This document shows, piece by piece, positions 24,299 through 34,456 of a stretch of DNA of 64,000 nucleotides. The stretch lies in assembly GCF_020509005.1 (NCBI RefSeq), contig NC_063017.1:2356001-2420000 (forward strand). Direction: 5' to 3'. The position numbers were made by a program, and so were the translations under genes. The notes under the pieces are model-generated. The model did no database searches and had not been told where the DNA came from. It was given only the letters and a program-made list of their open reading frames with translations. Source of the DNA: Fulvia fulva (taxonomy: Eukaryota; Ascomycota; Dothideomycetes; Mycosphaerellales; Mycosphaerellaceae). Each line of letters starts with the position of its first letter. The first letter of the stretch is position 1.

Positions 24299-26632
24299 TT
24301 AGCCCCCGCTCCTAGCCGGTCTCGTCGCGCTGCGTCGTGTCCTCTCTTCCTGCACTGCTCCTACTAGGCGGTACTGTTCTAGCCAGCCCTTCTCTAGTAT
24401 CCAGTTCGTAATGCGCCGTAGGTCTTCAGCGTTGTTAAGAAGTGCCCCAATCGTCCGGTTCCTCGCCTTTACCATCCACTCCCCCCTTCCTAGCGACCAC
24501 CTCGGACAGACGAGGAGTGCGTGCCGTACGTTCTGGGAGCGATAGCCGCAGGGGCAGCTAGTATTCGTGTATCCTGGGACCTTCCTCCATGATAGGTACC
24601 CCTGGAGGCCGATGTGTTCGCTTCGCAGTTGGGTTGCTATGCTACTCTGTGCCCTCGTAAGGCGGTAGTGGATGAGCTTCGGGGGGTGCTTGACCGCGGA
24701 TTTTGTAGCTGACCATTCCTTAGGTTGTCCCGCTGGCTGAGGGCGTCCACTATGCCCTACAACCTGGTTGTTCCACCTCTCTTTCCATAGTTGCTCTACA
24801 AACGATTTCTCACCTTCCCATTGTGTTGCTAGCTGTTCGTCCCTTGCCCGGTAGTTCGGCTCGTTTCCGGGTCGAATGCCCTTATGCGCTGGTACTGATT
24901 CGCGGGCCCTTGCGACTGCACTGGCGATGACCTTCTGTACTGGGTACTGTGCCGACTTGCCTAAGTAGGAGGTCCGTAGTCCCTGGATGTATAGGTCGAT
25001 CGGCGGTATAGCGGTCTCGTGCTCAAGCATCCTCGTTGGTGTCGACTTATATGCCCCGGTGACCTTCCTTAGGCATTGGTTTTGGATCTTCGCTAGCGGC
25101 GCGACGAGTCCCTTCGATGGGCAGGCCCTCTCGCCTAAGGACCACACTTGGCTGCCATAGGTAAGGACTGGCCGTACAATAGCCGTATATAGAAGTCGTG
25201 ACTGCCGGAAGTCCGCCCCCCATGTGGACGCAGTGAGCCTCTGGCATGATGCCATATTCTGTTCAGCTTTCCGTAATATTGCCTGTACGTGCTTCCTCCA
25301 CCGTAGCGCCGGGTCCACCCATAGTCCGAGGATCCTGAGCTGATTTGCCGGGTTAGTCGTGTGCCCCTGTATCTGGATAGAAGCTTGCATATTGTGGAAC
25401 CGTGGCCGGCGCGTAAAGTGTATCAGATTGTACTTTTCTGGGGCAAACCGAGCCCCGTGCCTCCTAGCCCAGTCCTCGCAGATCTTGTGCTTCTCTTCTA
25501 GTAGCCTACAGTTCTCCTCAGTCGAGGAAGACCACGCTAGGATGTTTGTGTCGTCTACGAAGCCGCTCGCAGCGGTGTTCTGGGATTCTAGGGCTGGGAG
25601 CAGCGTCGCCATAAAGAAGAGGAACAGAATAGGTGCTAGCGTTGAGCCTTGCGGGATTCCAGTGTGGACTGCTTGAAATGGGCTTCTGTACTGGCCGACC
25701 AGGATCGACGTACTGCGGTTTTGGAGGTAGGACCGTACGAAGTTGACAAGCCACTCAGGGAGTCCTTTCGACCTTAGGATGTAGAGAAGCCGCGGGTGTG
25801 ACACGTAGTCGAAGGCTCCCGATATGTCTAGGCTAAGTAAGGAAGCCACCTTGTCCCTATTCTTATACCAGATGGCCTTTACCTGAGAGGTGATAAGTTC
25901 CATCGCGGATAGCGTCGATCGCTGTGGGCGCGCACCCATCTGGGTGTCCGGGAGTAGGGAGTGTTCCTCTGCCGCCTCGGAGAGTCTCGTTGCAACCAGC
26001 TTCTCAAGCGCCTTCCCAAGAGTGTTAAGGAGCGCAATTGGGCGGTACGACTTCACCTGCGTATAGTCTTCCTTCTGCGGCTTGCGTAGGACCACTGTCG
26101 TCGATTGTTTAAGAGCTATCGGGTGGTATCCGGTCTGTAGGCAGGCGTTGAAGATCGCTGCAACTGCTGGGGCTAGTTGATCTCTACACTTCTTTAGTAG
26201 CTCGTTTGGGATCCCATCCGGCCCCGGGGCTTTCTTCGCCGGCAACTTCCTCAGCACAGCGGTAACTTCTCCCTCGGACACCTCCTGTTGGACCGCGATG
26301 CTAGGGGCTAGGGGAGTAGAGCTGTTTATGTCGCTTAGATCAGCCTCGACTGGGGGTGGGAAGAACTTGCTAGCCAGTAGACGCGCCTTGGCCTCGGGGT
26401 CGCTAACCGGGCCACTAGGCGATTGTAGCGCTGGGATAGAGAAGGAGGGGCCCTGTGTAGGGTCCTGTCGGGCCCATTTCGCTAGCTTCCACATCCTCTC
26501 TGGCTTGCCGGCGATTTCTTCCACTGTGGCCCTCCAGCCGACTGCTTTCTCCCTCCGTATTATGGCTTTCTTCTGTTGGCATGCCTCCCTGTATACGTTC
26601 CAGGCCTCCTCGCTATGGCTGCTCGTCCACAC
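24299..26632 (-). CDS. LINE reverse transcriptase ORF (5'-truncated ORF2)
   Basis: This is an open frame of 777 codons encoding a Tad-like LINE reverse transcriptase. Visible blocks, with residue positions counted from 26,632, are KAPGPDG (134-140), YRPIAL (196-201), LDISGAFD (268-275), GIPQGSTLAPILF (325-337) and FVDD (358-361). The catalytic Asp residues are therefore present. A C-terminal CPCGYRSQNVRHALLVCPRW finger-like motif follows at about 24,500-24,560. The first codon of the stretch is GTG; the frame stays open upstream to a stop near the chimera junction at about 26,730, and the first in-frame ATG is at codon 47. Efficient translation as it stands is doubtful. No endonuclease or RNase H domain is evident. 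It is the only long open frame in the repeat block. Confidence 0.85.
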   Translation of the reverse strand: MWTSSHSEEAWNVYREACQQKKAIIRREKAVGWRATVEEIAGKPERMWKLAKWARQDPTQGPSFSIPALQSPSGPVSDPEAKARLLASKFFPPPVEADLSDINSSTPLAPSIAVQQEVSEGEVTAVLRKLPAKKAPGPDGIPNELLKKCRDQLAPAVAAIFNACLQTGYHPIALKQSTTVVLRKPQKEDYTQVKSYRPIALLNTLGKALEKLVATRLSEAAEEHSLLPDTQMGARPQRSTLSAMELITSQVKAIWYKNRDKVASLLSLDISGAFDYVSHPRLLYILRSKGLPEWLVNFVRSYLQNRSTSILVGQYRSPFQAVHTGIPQGSTLAPILFLFFMATLLPALESQNTAASGFVDDTNILAWSSSTEENCRLLEEKHKICEDWARRHGARFAPEKYNLIHFTRRPRFHNMQASIQIQGHTTNPANQLRILGLWVDPALRWRKHVQAILRKAEQNMASCQRLTASTWGADFRQSRLLYTAIVRPVLTYGSQVWSLGERACPSKGLVAPLAKIQNQCLRKVTGAYKSTPTRMLEHETAIPPIDLYIQGLRTSYLGKSAQYPVQKVIASAVARARESVPAHKGIRPGNEPNYRARDEQLATQWEGEKSFVEQLWKERWNNQVVGHSGRPQPAGQPKEWSATKSAVKHPPKLIHYRLTRAQSSIATQLRSEHIGLQGYLSWRKVPGYTNTSCPCGYRSQNVRHALLVCPRWSLGRGEWMVKARNRTIGALLNNAEDLRRITNWILEKGWLEQYRLVGAVQEERTRRSATRPARSGG

Positions 26633-26715
26633 CCGGCGGGCTCTCCTTGCTTCTCTTACTACCGCAGTGCACTCCGGCGTCCAGTATGGTTTGGACCATG
26701 TCGTTGGTTGGCAAG

Positions 26716-27785
26716 GAAGGAATCGTATTTAGCAAGCTAGCTACGAGATAAGGTGACAAGTCTTAACCGCGCTTTCCCACTCATCTAGCACCACCGTGTA
26801 GCCTCGTTTCGAGAGGTTAGCCCGGAGCAAAAGCTTCCCTCTACGCCCTCCCTCCCTGTTTGCTCCTTAAGCCAATATCCACCTCCATAGGCCTGAGCCC
26901 TTTAGTGCTCTCTATTGACCGACATGCGCATCCGTCCTCTCGGGCTGTACAGACAGTGTCAGCCGTCGCTGCCAGTGTACACCACGCCCCAGGTTTTGAC
27001 GCCCTTCGCGTTACCGCAGCCTATCTCTAGAAAGCGGCCGTCCATGCCTCGCAGGTCTGCTCGGGGCACACACCACGCCGGGCAGCGTACTCCTTGCGTT
27101 TCCACCTACTAACCAATATGAAGTTCCTTATCACCCTGCCCTCGATCCTCCCCGATCACAGAACTAATCCACTTGCATTGTACGTCTTTTCCCCGTCCTA
27201 ACAGCCGTCTTTTCCTTGCTCAGGCTATCGTCTTTTCCTCGTCGCAATCTACCATGTCAGACTAGGTGCGTTGTGTAGCGGGACAGGCAGTGCCTCAGGC
27301 AAAACCCTCGTTCCCATACCGGGTGTTCAACAGGCCCTTACAGGCTTCGTCGCGTGTCCACCTACCCACCGCATTGCCCGCTGGCAAACACCAGATTGTT
27401 TCGTAGTCCGCTCGACGCCGTTGCATAGTCCGCTCAGTTGTTGTTCTGTAGTCCGCTCGTCCAATGTTCGTCGCTTAGCCCGCTCGGTTTGCGGTCTCCG
27501 GAGGTGAAAATTCTGCACTCATACCAGAGGTGTCCTGTCGAGCGTATAGGCCACGGTTCCGCGCCCTTCTTACACGTAGAAAGAAGAGGGACTCGCTCCC
27601 GACACGAGTACACGCTCGTCGGATGGTTTTCATACCCGTTTTGCTGGTAGTCCTCTGTTCGCCGCGGCTTCGCCTACGCTACGCGCCCGTCGCGCCCACG
27701 ACGCTCCAGCGTGAGAATACTTGGCTCTCTCGTAGCTAGACGAGAGGTTCGTAGCCGACACCACGTACAGGTGATTCTCGTCGTC
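26716..27785 (-). repeat. Family B LINE 5' region, unmutated copy
   Basis: It is the inverted, unmutated counterpart of 11,396-12,464. It is GC-rich with several short open frames on both strands, none convincing. It contains four spaced copies of TAGYCCGCTCR at 27,404, 27,426, 27,449 and 27,476. The last 60 or so bases before the junction correspond to family B RT coding sequence, but the join to family A is in another frame. Confidence 0.8.
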
Positions 27786-28838
27786 GACCACCTTAATATA
27801 ATATAGCTACCTAATCCGTTAGAGCTAATGTTAGTAGATAGCCGACCTGCTAGTAACCTTATTACTTATAGAACAACGGTATAGATTAAGATCGGTAACT
27901 ACGTAGAGACTAGGTCTAGCTACTACGTATTACTAGAATACGATATAGTCCTCGGCCGTCCCTAGTACGACGAGTATTAACCTACGTTCTACTATACGTT
28001 AGGAACTATAACCCTATTCTTACTATATTGTCGACAGAACTGTATACTCGGAACTGAACTAGTATACGTATAGTCTATTAACGACAAGGGTATTATACTA
28101 AGAGGCGTTCTTTAGACCGAGATACTAGTACTAGAGAGTTCGTAACCTTAAGCTCTATCTAATTACGCTAAACCCTACGTAGAGTATAAAGGCGAACCTA
28201 TAGTAGTATAGGAGACGTACATAACGAAGGCAGTAATACGACATGCCGTCGACACCTACGATAAACCGGAACCGTCTTACTACGTCCGCTAGCTACTCCC
28301 GCCGATAGGGTTGTAACACTTAAGCGCCTAGCGCGTCGAACGAAGAAAGAACTAAGGGTCGAGACTAAGCCGGAGATCGATATAAAGCCTATTAATATAG
28401 AAGTAATTCGGCGTATAAGCCGGAGGAAGGGCTATAAAGTATATATAATATAGATATTTAACCCGAAAGAAAATCTTAATAAGTAAGTCGCGCGAGACCC
28501 GCTATCCGCGTATATACTAAAGGCTTTCGGTATAAGAGCGAAGCTAGTACTAGGAGGCAGCGCGGCGATATTAGTAGATACTAATACTTAAGAAAATATA
28601 GATAGATAGGAGGAGCCCTAGAGTAACTATACCTAGCGGTAACTTAACGCCTCTACTATATTAGCTAACGACTATTAACGTTTTATGAACGGTAAGGACA
28701 AAGACTAGGATCCTATCCCTTAATTACTAGTAGAGTTCAGGGAGATAGCTAGGCTATTTAGCCGTAAGGAAGAAGATAAGGTCCTACCGCGACGGCCTAG
28801 CGTAGACTATAAGATTAAGCTAAAGAATAGTTAGATAC
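27786..28838 (+). mobile_element. Gypsy-3, left part (protease region), RIP-degraded
   Basis: The stop-ignored frame gives a retropepsin-like region with a YDIVLGRPWY block (about 27,940-27,970), as in Ty3/gypsy polyproteins. The segment is interrupted by copia-3 and continues at 34,457. Its left edge is the 5' end of the unmutated LINE; gag and the 5' LTR are not found. Confidence 0.75.
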
Positions 28839-29073
28839 TATTAAGATGTAGTATCTCAAAGGGAGTTAACAATTAGGAAGTGATCTAGTAGCCTAAGGCA
28901 TCCACGATGACTCAGCTTATAGGGAGATACCTTCTCTCCCCTTTAGCTTAGATAGACATCTAATATAATCAACACATTAGTTCCTAATAAATTGCTATAT
29001 ACTCGTACTATTAGTTAGTTAAAGATTAATCTCTTACTCTACTCCGCTACTGTCTACCCGTACCTATTTAACA
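28839..29073 (+). repeat. Copia-3 5' LTR
   Basis: 235 bp. It differs from the 3' LTR at about 12 sites, all but one of them C/T or G/A changes at CpA/TpG. Confidence 0.93.
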
Positions 29074-29088
29074 GGTTATAAGCCCGGG
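29074..29088 (+). promoter_or_regulatory. Copia-3 primer-binding site
   Basis: ggttataagcccggg directly follows the 5' LTR. With one RIP-type change (A for G) it is complementary to the anticodon-arm region of initiator tRNA-Met (GGGCUCAUAACCC), the internal-fragment priming known for copia-type elements. Confidence 0.75.
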
Positions 29089-32000
29089 TTTATATAGGAA
29101 TAAGAGCAACCTATATCAGTATAGGTTACTTATATCCCTTACTATCGTAGTAGAAAACATCTAGGAATTAGAAGTCTATCCCGTCTATCCTATTAAGGAG
29201 CTTAGTTCGATACTAAGTAATAGGTAACCTAGACAAGGACTCTATACGGCTTACTTAAAGCTAATACCGTAAAGATACTCTATAGGTAGAGATACATCGA
29301 GATACTATTAAGAAGGACTTCAAGCAAGTCATTTGAAGCTCTACTAGGAGAGACAGACCTATGTCCTAGCCCCGAGACCTCATACCGCTCCTTCTTTACT
29401 TTACTAAGTAGGCCTTAGTATCTATACCTACGAACTTTCCTATTCTATACTAGAAGCCTTAGTAGGATCTAAGACACTACCTTGGAACATATATACCTTG
29501 TTTTATTATATCCAATTTATTATAGATTTATACTAAGAGAAAATAGAGGAGAAGGGAGGCAAAATCCTAATTCTTAGGAGGGATAAGTAGAAGAGATAGT
29601 TCAACCTTTAGAGATATAAGATAGAGAGCCAGGTAGCATTCTTTACAATTAATAGCCTAATAGAAGTGTCTTTTAACAACATTAAGGGCAAGACTCTAAA
29701 ACTCTAAGAGGCTATAACTAAAGAGATCCTTAATACGCTAATATAGACAAGACACAATGTAGTATATAACTTTAGTATCCTTAGTAGGATTATAGGAGAA
29801 GATAAATTTGAGCTTGAGGGCTTATATAAATCTAGAAGAGCTACTAAGAAGTAGGTATATCTCTAGAACAAGTATAGCCAGGTGCTACTAACCTATGTAT
29901 ATAAGCTTATAAAGCAATTTGTGACCTTTGAGATAAGTAAAGAGTTCACTATCAGATCTGTATAGATATACCTAGTTTCTCTTAGAAAAAGGATTGCTAA
30001 TGTTGACCTAGAGGGTCAGTATTATAGGAAAGCTAATGTGAGGATGACCTAGCTCTTAAGCTTACTGCTACCTAACTACTATATAGCTAGGGATACTATT
30101 ATAGCTCAGCTCAAGATAGATTATAAAAGGACCTTAAAGATCCTTAAAGCTTAAGAAGCTAGGTTAGATCCCTCTAAGGCTAAGTATAGCATAGTAGCTA
30201 CCTAGGTCAAGCCCTTAGGTCTAGTAAGACCACTCTCCTACCTTCTCTATAAGAAGGATCATCTGACCAAGGACTGCCCTAGTCTGCCTAAGGCAAGAAA
30301 GGTCCTTAGATCCTATTCCTAACCACTATCTTCCTAGAATATAACATATATTAAGAAGAAGAGAACTCTACTACCCACTTCAAGGAGGACACTAAGAGAG
30401 AAGTCCTCTATAGAAGAACTTAGGAGAATGGTGAAGAAACTTAGCTCTAACATACTATTACTCTAGAAGAACTAGGCCTAGTCTTATACCTCTAAAGCAA
30501 AGAAGACTAGAAAAGGTTTTTCCGCCTAAGAGTCACGTGACTTATATAGCTCATCCCTAGAGACATTGTCTGATGATAATAAGTATAATGAAGTGGCTTA
30601 CTTAACTATAGAAGTCTAAGGCAAGTTCCCCTCGTTAGAGTAGTTACTTAACTCCTATACTTCATCCTATATAACTGACTAAAGCTGCCTCTTTAGATCT
30701 ATAACTCCCTTAATAAGGAAGAAATGGATCAAAGTAGGAGGTAGGTTTTTATTAGCCACTTATATTAGGAATGTAGAGATGAGTAGGAGAGCTAGCAGAA
30801 AAGTTGTTTTAGAAGATGTCCTACTTATACCTAAGCTAGGAGTGAACCTGGTTTTATAGAACTAGTTTAGTAAGCAGTTTAGTATACAACCTCTATCATT
30901 TTCTCTTGTTTCCCCCTCTAGTAAGACTGTTGTCTAGACAAAGCTCCTTAGGGGGGTTCTATTTATTAATAAGATTTCTCCTCTCCTATAAGAACGGGCA
31001 CATTACTCATTATATACACTACTAATAGAGAATACCTTTGTGACTGCTTAATTAGAGACCGACCTAACATAGTAGGAGCTTTAGTATAGAATATTTGTAC
31101 ACTTTAGGAAGAATTTGCTCTAGAATCTTCATAAGGTAATAGACTTAAAAGAACCTATTCCTATCCCTAAGGATGGCTTTCACTAGTATAGAGTATATTT
31201 AATAGCAAAGATAAAGAAGTATAAAGGCAAAGTTATAGAGAGAAGACCTAAAAGCCTTGCCCTTGTATCTATTGACATATATAGCCCACTACCAATCTTA
31301 AGACTAGGATTTAAATACTAGCTTAAGATTGTTAACAACTTCTCTAGGAAGAAGTAGACCTTTCCTCTTAGGAAAAGAGAAGATGCTCTAGTTACTCTCT
31401 AGAACTAGAAGATCAAAGCAGAGAGGAAATCATTTGCGTAGCTAAAAGCAGTAAGACTTAATAATACAAAAGAACTTATTGTATTAGTGAAGTAGTAAGA
31501 GAAGGATTTAGGGATTAGGCTCGAGCCGACTAAGGTATACAACTCTCTACAGAATGGACTAGTTAAGAGGTCAATACAAACCTTAGAGGACTCTATAAGG
31601 GCAATGCTTGAAGAGGCTAAAATACCGGTTGAATTTTGGCCTAAAGCACTAGAGGCCTGAACTTATATAAGGAACAAATTGCTAAATGGCCTAGATTACG
31701 ATAGGTTCAAGGTTTTACTAGATAAGGCTTTTGATAGTATCAAACCGACTATTAACTATTTGAAAGTTTAGGGATACAAAGCTATTGTCTATATAGACAC
31801 AAGATCCTAACCTTAATAGGCAAGAAGTGACAAGCTAATAAATAGGGGTAAAGAAGTAGTGTGTATTAGATATGTTAAAAACATAGCTAAAGCCTAGCTC
31901 TTTTAGGAACTAGACATAAGAGCTATTAAACAACACATATATATAGACTTCTTTAAGGACTAGCCTAGAGGTGATATAGGTCTTAATGTTCTAATATTAA

Positions 32001-34221
32001 ATCTACTAAGTAGTATACTAGCTAGGAAGCCTTTAGGAAGGCCGAGGAAGAACGTATCCTTAGGACAATCTACCTACTATTTAGGCGTCTATTAGAGCAC
32101 CCCCGAAATAGATTAGCCAATTGAGACCCCTAAAGTCGCTTAGCCGAGAAAGCTGTTTATATAACTTCCCTAACCTCCGGAGAACGTAGGGGAATTTCAG
32201 AAAATCGATTAGCTAATTAAGAGAAGCTCCCTAGATCCCTAGGAAATAGACGTTACTAGGTCATAAGTGACGGTCCCTAAATCATCCCTTAGAAAGAGAA
32301 AGGCTAACTATAATGTTGAGGGCTATGACATAAAACAGAAAGCCCTAAAATCTATAGTCCCTAAGCCCGAACTAACCACTAAAGTGGGAGAAGTAATAGA
32401 CCTCTTAGAGAACCTTACTGCTTTTTACTAAGCTTTCTTTATAGCTATACAATCAGTGGACAGTTCAATACTATAGGATAGCGAAGTCCTAGAAGAAGTT
32501 GAGGAAATGGCCTTTATAGCAACTATAGAAGCTATTATATATAAGCAAGAGGTCCTAATTCCAAAATCCTATAAGGATGCTATAAATAACAAGAAGTGGG
32601 GACATCTTTAGAAGGAAGTAATCTAAAAGGAACTAGATGCTCTATAGAGTAACAACACCTAGGGAAATTCTGTTCTACTAAATAGAGCAAATCTAGTTAT
32701 ATTAAGATAGGTCTTTAATATTACGAGAAGTATTAGTAGAGCTATTGAAAAGTTCAAGGCTAGACTAGTTATAAGGGGCTTCTTATAGAAGTTTGGTATT
32801 AACTTTATAGAGACATTTGCACCTATAGTAAGACAGGACACCCTTAGGGTGTTTATAGCTATTATGTATAAGAAGGATCTTCATCTTTACCAAGTGGATA
32901 TAAACAATGTATTTATAGAAAGCACCCTCTATAAAGACATCTTTATGTTACTACTACTAGGAGTTGAGCTTCTACTAAACATAGTGTTTAAAATCCTCAA
33001 AAGCTTATATAGACTTAAGTAAGCAGCTAGAGATTAGAATCAACTCTGTATATCAAAGCTTAGAGAGATTAGACTCACATAGTTAGAAGTAGATCTATGC
33101 CTACTTATCTATAAGAAGAGGGAGATTATAATCCTTATACATATGGATGACATTCTAATTGCTATACTAAAGTTGACAGATGTTCTCTAGTTCAAAAGAG
33201 AACTTAGTAAGATCTTCAAGATCAAAGATCTAGGTGAACCTAAAAAGATCCTTAGTATAAGAGTCATAAGGGACAGGAAGAGAGGAATCCTAAAACTTGA
33301 CTAAGGACACTTTGTTAGGGACAGCCTAGCTAAGATAGGAATGAACTATAAGAAGGCAGCAACTACATACTTACCTATAGATAGCTATAAGGCCCTTAAA
33401 CCTTCAAGCTATATAGATAAGAGGTATAACAAGGCAGAGTACTAGAGTATTAATAGTACTTAGATATAGCTAGTAACAATTATAAGGCTAGACATTGCTT
33501 TTACCCTAGGAAGGATAAGCTCATTTATAAGTGACCTATCCACCTACTATATAAAGGCTTTGAAGAAGATCACTAGGTACCTAAGATCATACCCTGATCT
33601 AGGACTTCAGTTCTTAAAGTCTAGAAAAGGACACCTTATTAGATACTATAATTCTGATTATATCATAGACAAAGTAGACAGAGTCTCAATCCTTAGGTAT
33701 GTCTTCTTCCTCTATAGGGCACCAGTTTCTTAGATAAGCAAGAAGCAAAAGTCTGTAGTAACATCTATAATAGAGGATAAATATATAGCTATAAATGTAT
33801 ATACGAAGCAGTCCTAATTCCTAGCTTTACTACTAAGAGAAATAGATTGTCTAGAGTTAGTAGGAGACTGTTCCTATTAACCAAGAATCACTAGAAACTA
33901 GGAGACTGTATCAAATTTGAGACTAGTCTAATTAAGAGATGACAATTAAGCTGCCCTTACTCTAGTGAAAGATACACATGTTTATAACAAGTCGAAGCAC
34001 ATTAACATTGCCTATAACGCTATTAGAAAACTTTAGTAGAGGAGGCTTATTGCTATTAAGTACACCCTAACCTCTAAGATAGTTATAGACGGGTTTATAA
34101 AACCAAAGACTAGTCTATACTTCTAGAGGTTTATAAGCTAGCTAAACCTGTTATAAAAAGGTCTAAGTACTATTAATAGGAAGTGAGCAGACTATAACCT
34201 CCTATACGAGATAAGTGGGAG

Positions 34222-34456
34222 TGTTAAGATGTAGCATCTCAAAGGGAGTTAACAATTAGGAAGTGATCTAGTAGCCTAAGGCATCCACGATAACTCAGCT
34301 TGTAGGGAGATACCTTCTCTCCCCTTTAGCTTAGATAGACATCTAACATAATCAACACATTGGTTCCTGATATATTGCTATATACTCGTGCTATTAGTCA
34401 GTTAAAGATTGATCTCTTACTCTACTCCGCTACTATCTACCCGTACCTATTTAATA
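34222..34456 (+). repeat. Copia-3 3' LTR
   Basis: 235 bp, starting TGTTAAGATG and ending TTTAATA (from TTTAACA), followed by the target duplication gatac. Confidence 0.93.

Larger units (their letters stand above)
24134..27785 (-). mobile_element. RIP-free chimeric LINE (family B 5' region joined to family A)
   Basis: This 3.65-kb segment has normal CpA/TpG frequency while both sides are RIP-mutated. On the - strand it starts at 27,785 with the same 5' sequence as LINE-B (11,396) and follows LINE-B to about 26,716. It then follows LINE-A from its endonuclease-RT linker to the 3' UTR and (ATCT)n tail at 24,134. ORF1 and the endonuclease are missing, so it could not move on its own. Its tail lies in the copia-1 leader, while its 5' end abuts gypsy-3. 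It is probably a recent insertion made after RIP of the neighbours, or a copy that escaped RIP. Confidence 0.88.
28839..34456 (+). mobile_element. Copia-3: complete Ty1/copia element nested in gypsy-3
   Basis: The element is 5,618 bp with 235-bp LTRs and the target duplication gatac (28,834-28,838 and 34,457-34,461). Stop-ignored translation gives gag (about 29,640-30,330), integrase (about 31,260-31,800, with an NGLVKRSIQTLEDSIRAML block), reverse transcriptase (about 32,640-33,260, with IHMDDILIA at about 33,140) and RNase H (about 33,700-34,060, ending in the SKHINI block). The order IN before RT is diagnostic of Ty1/copia. RIP is lighter than in the surrounding gypsy, with many CpA/TpG left. 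A purine-rich tract precedes the 3' LTR at 34,210-34,221. Confidence 0.93.

Noticed and set aside
24299..26632. Intact host gene
   Set aside because: It has clear LINE reverse transcriptase motifs, degraded copies flank it, and it has no ATG at the start of the open stretch.
26298..26732. 144-codon + strand frame in the unmutated LINE
   Set aside because: It is antisense to the reverse transcriptase frame; its similarity to other frames at about 523-732 and 44,300-44,509 only reflects the shared LINE copies.
27271..27739. Several 60-80 codon frames in the LINE 5' region
   Set aside because: They overlap on both strands, have no recognisable product and lie in an untranslated-type region.
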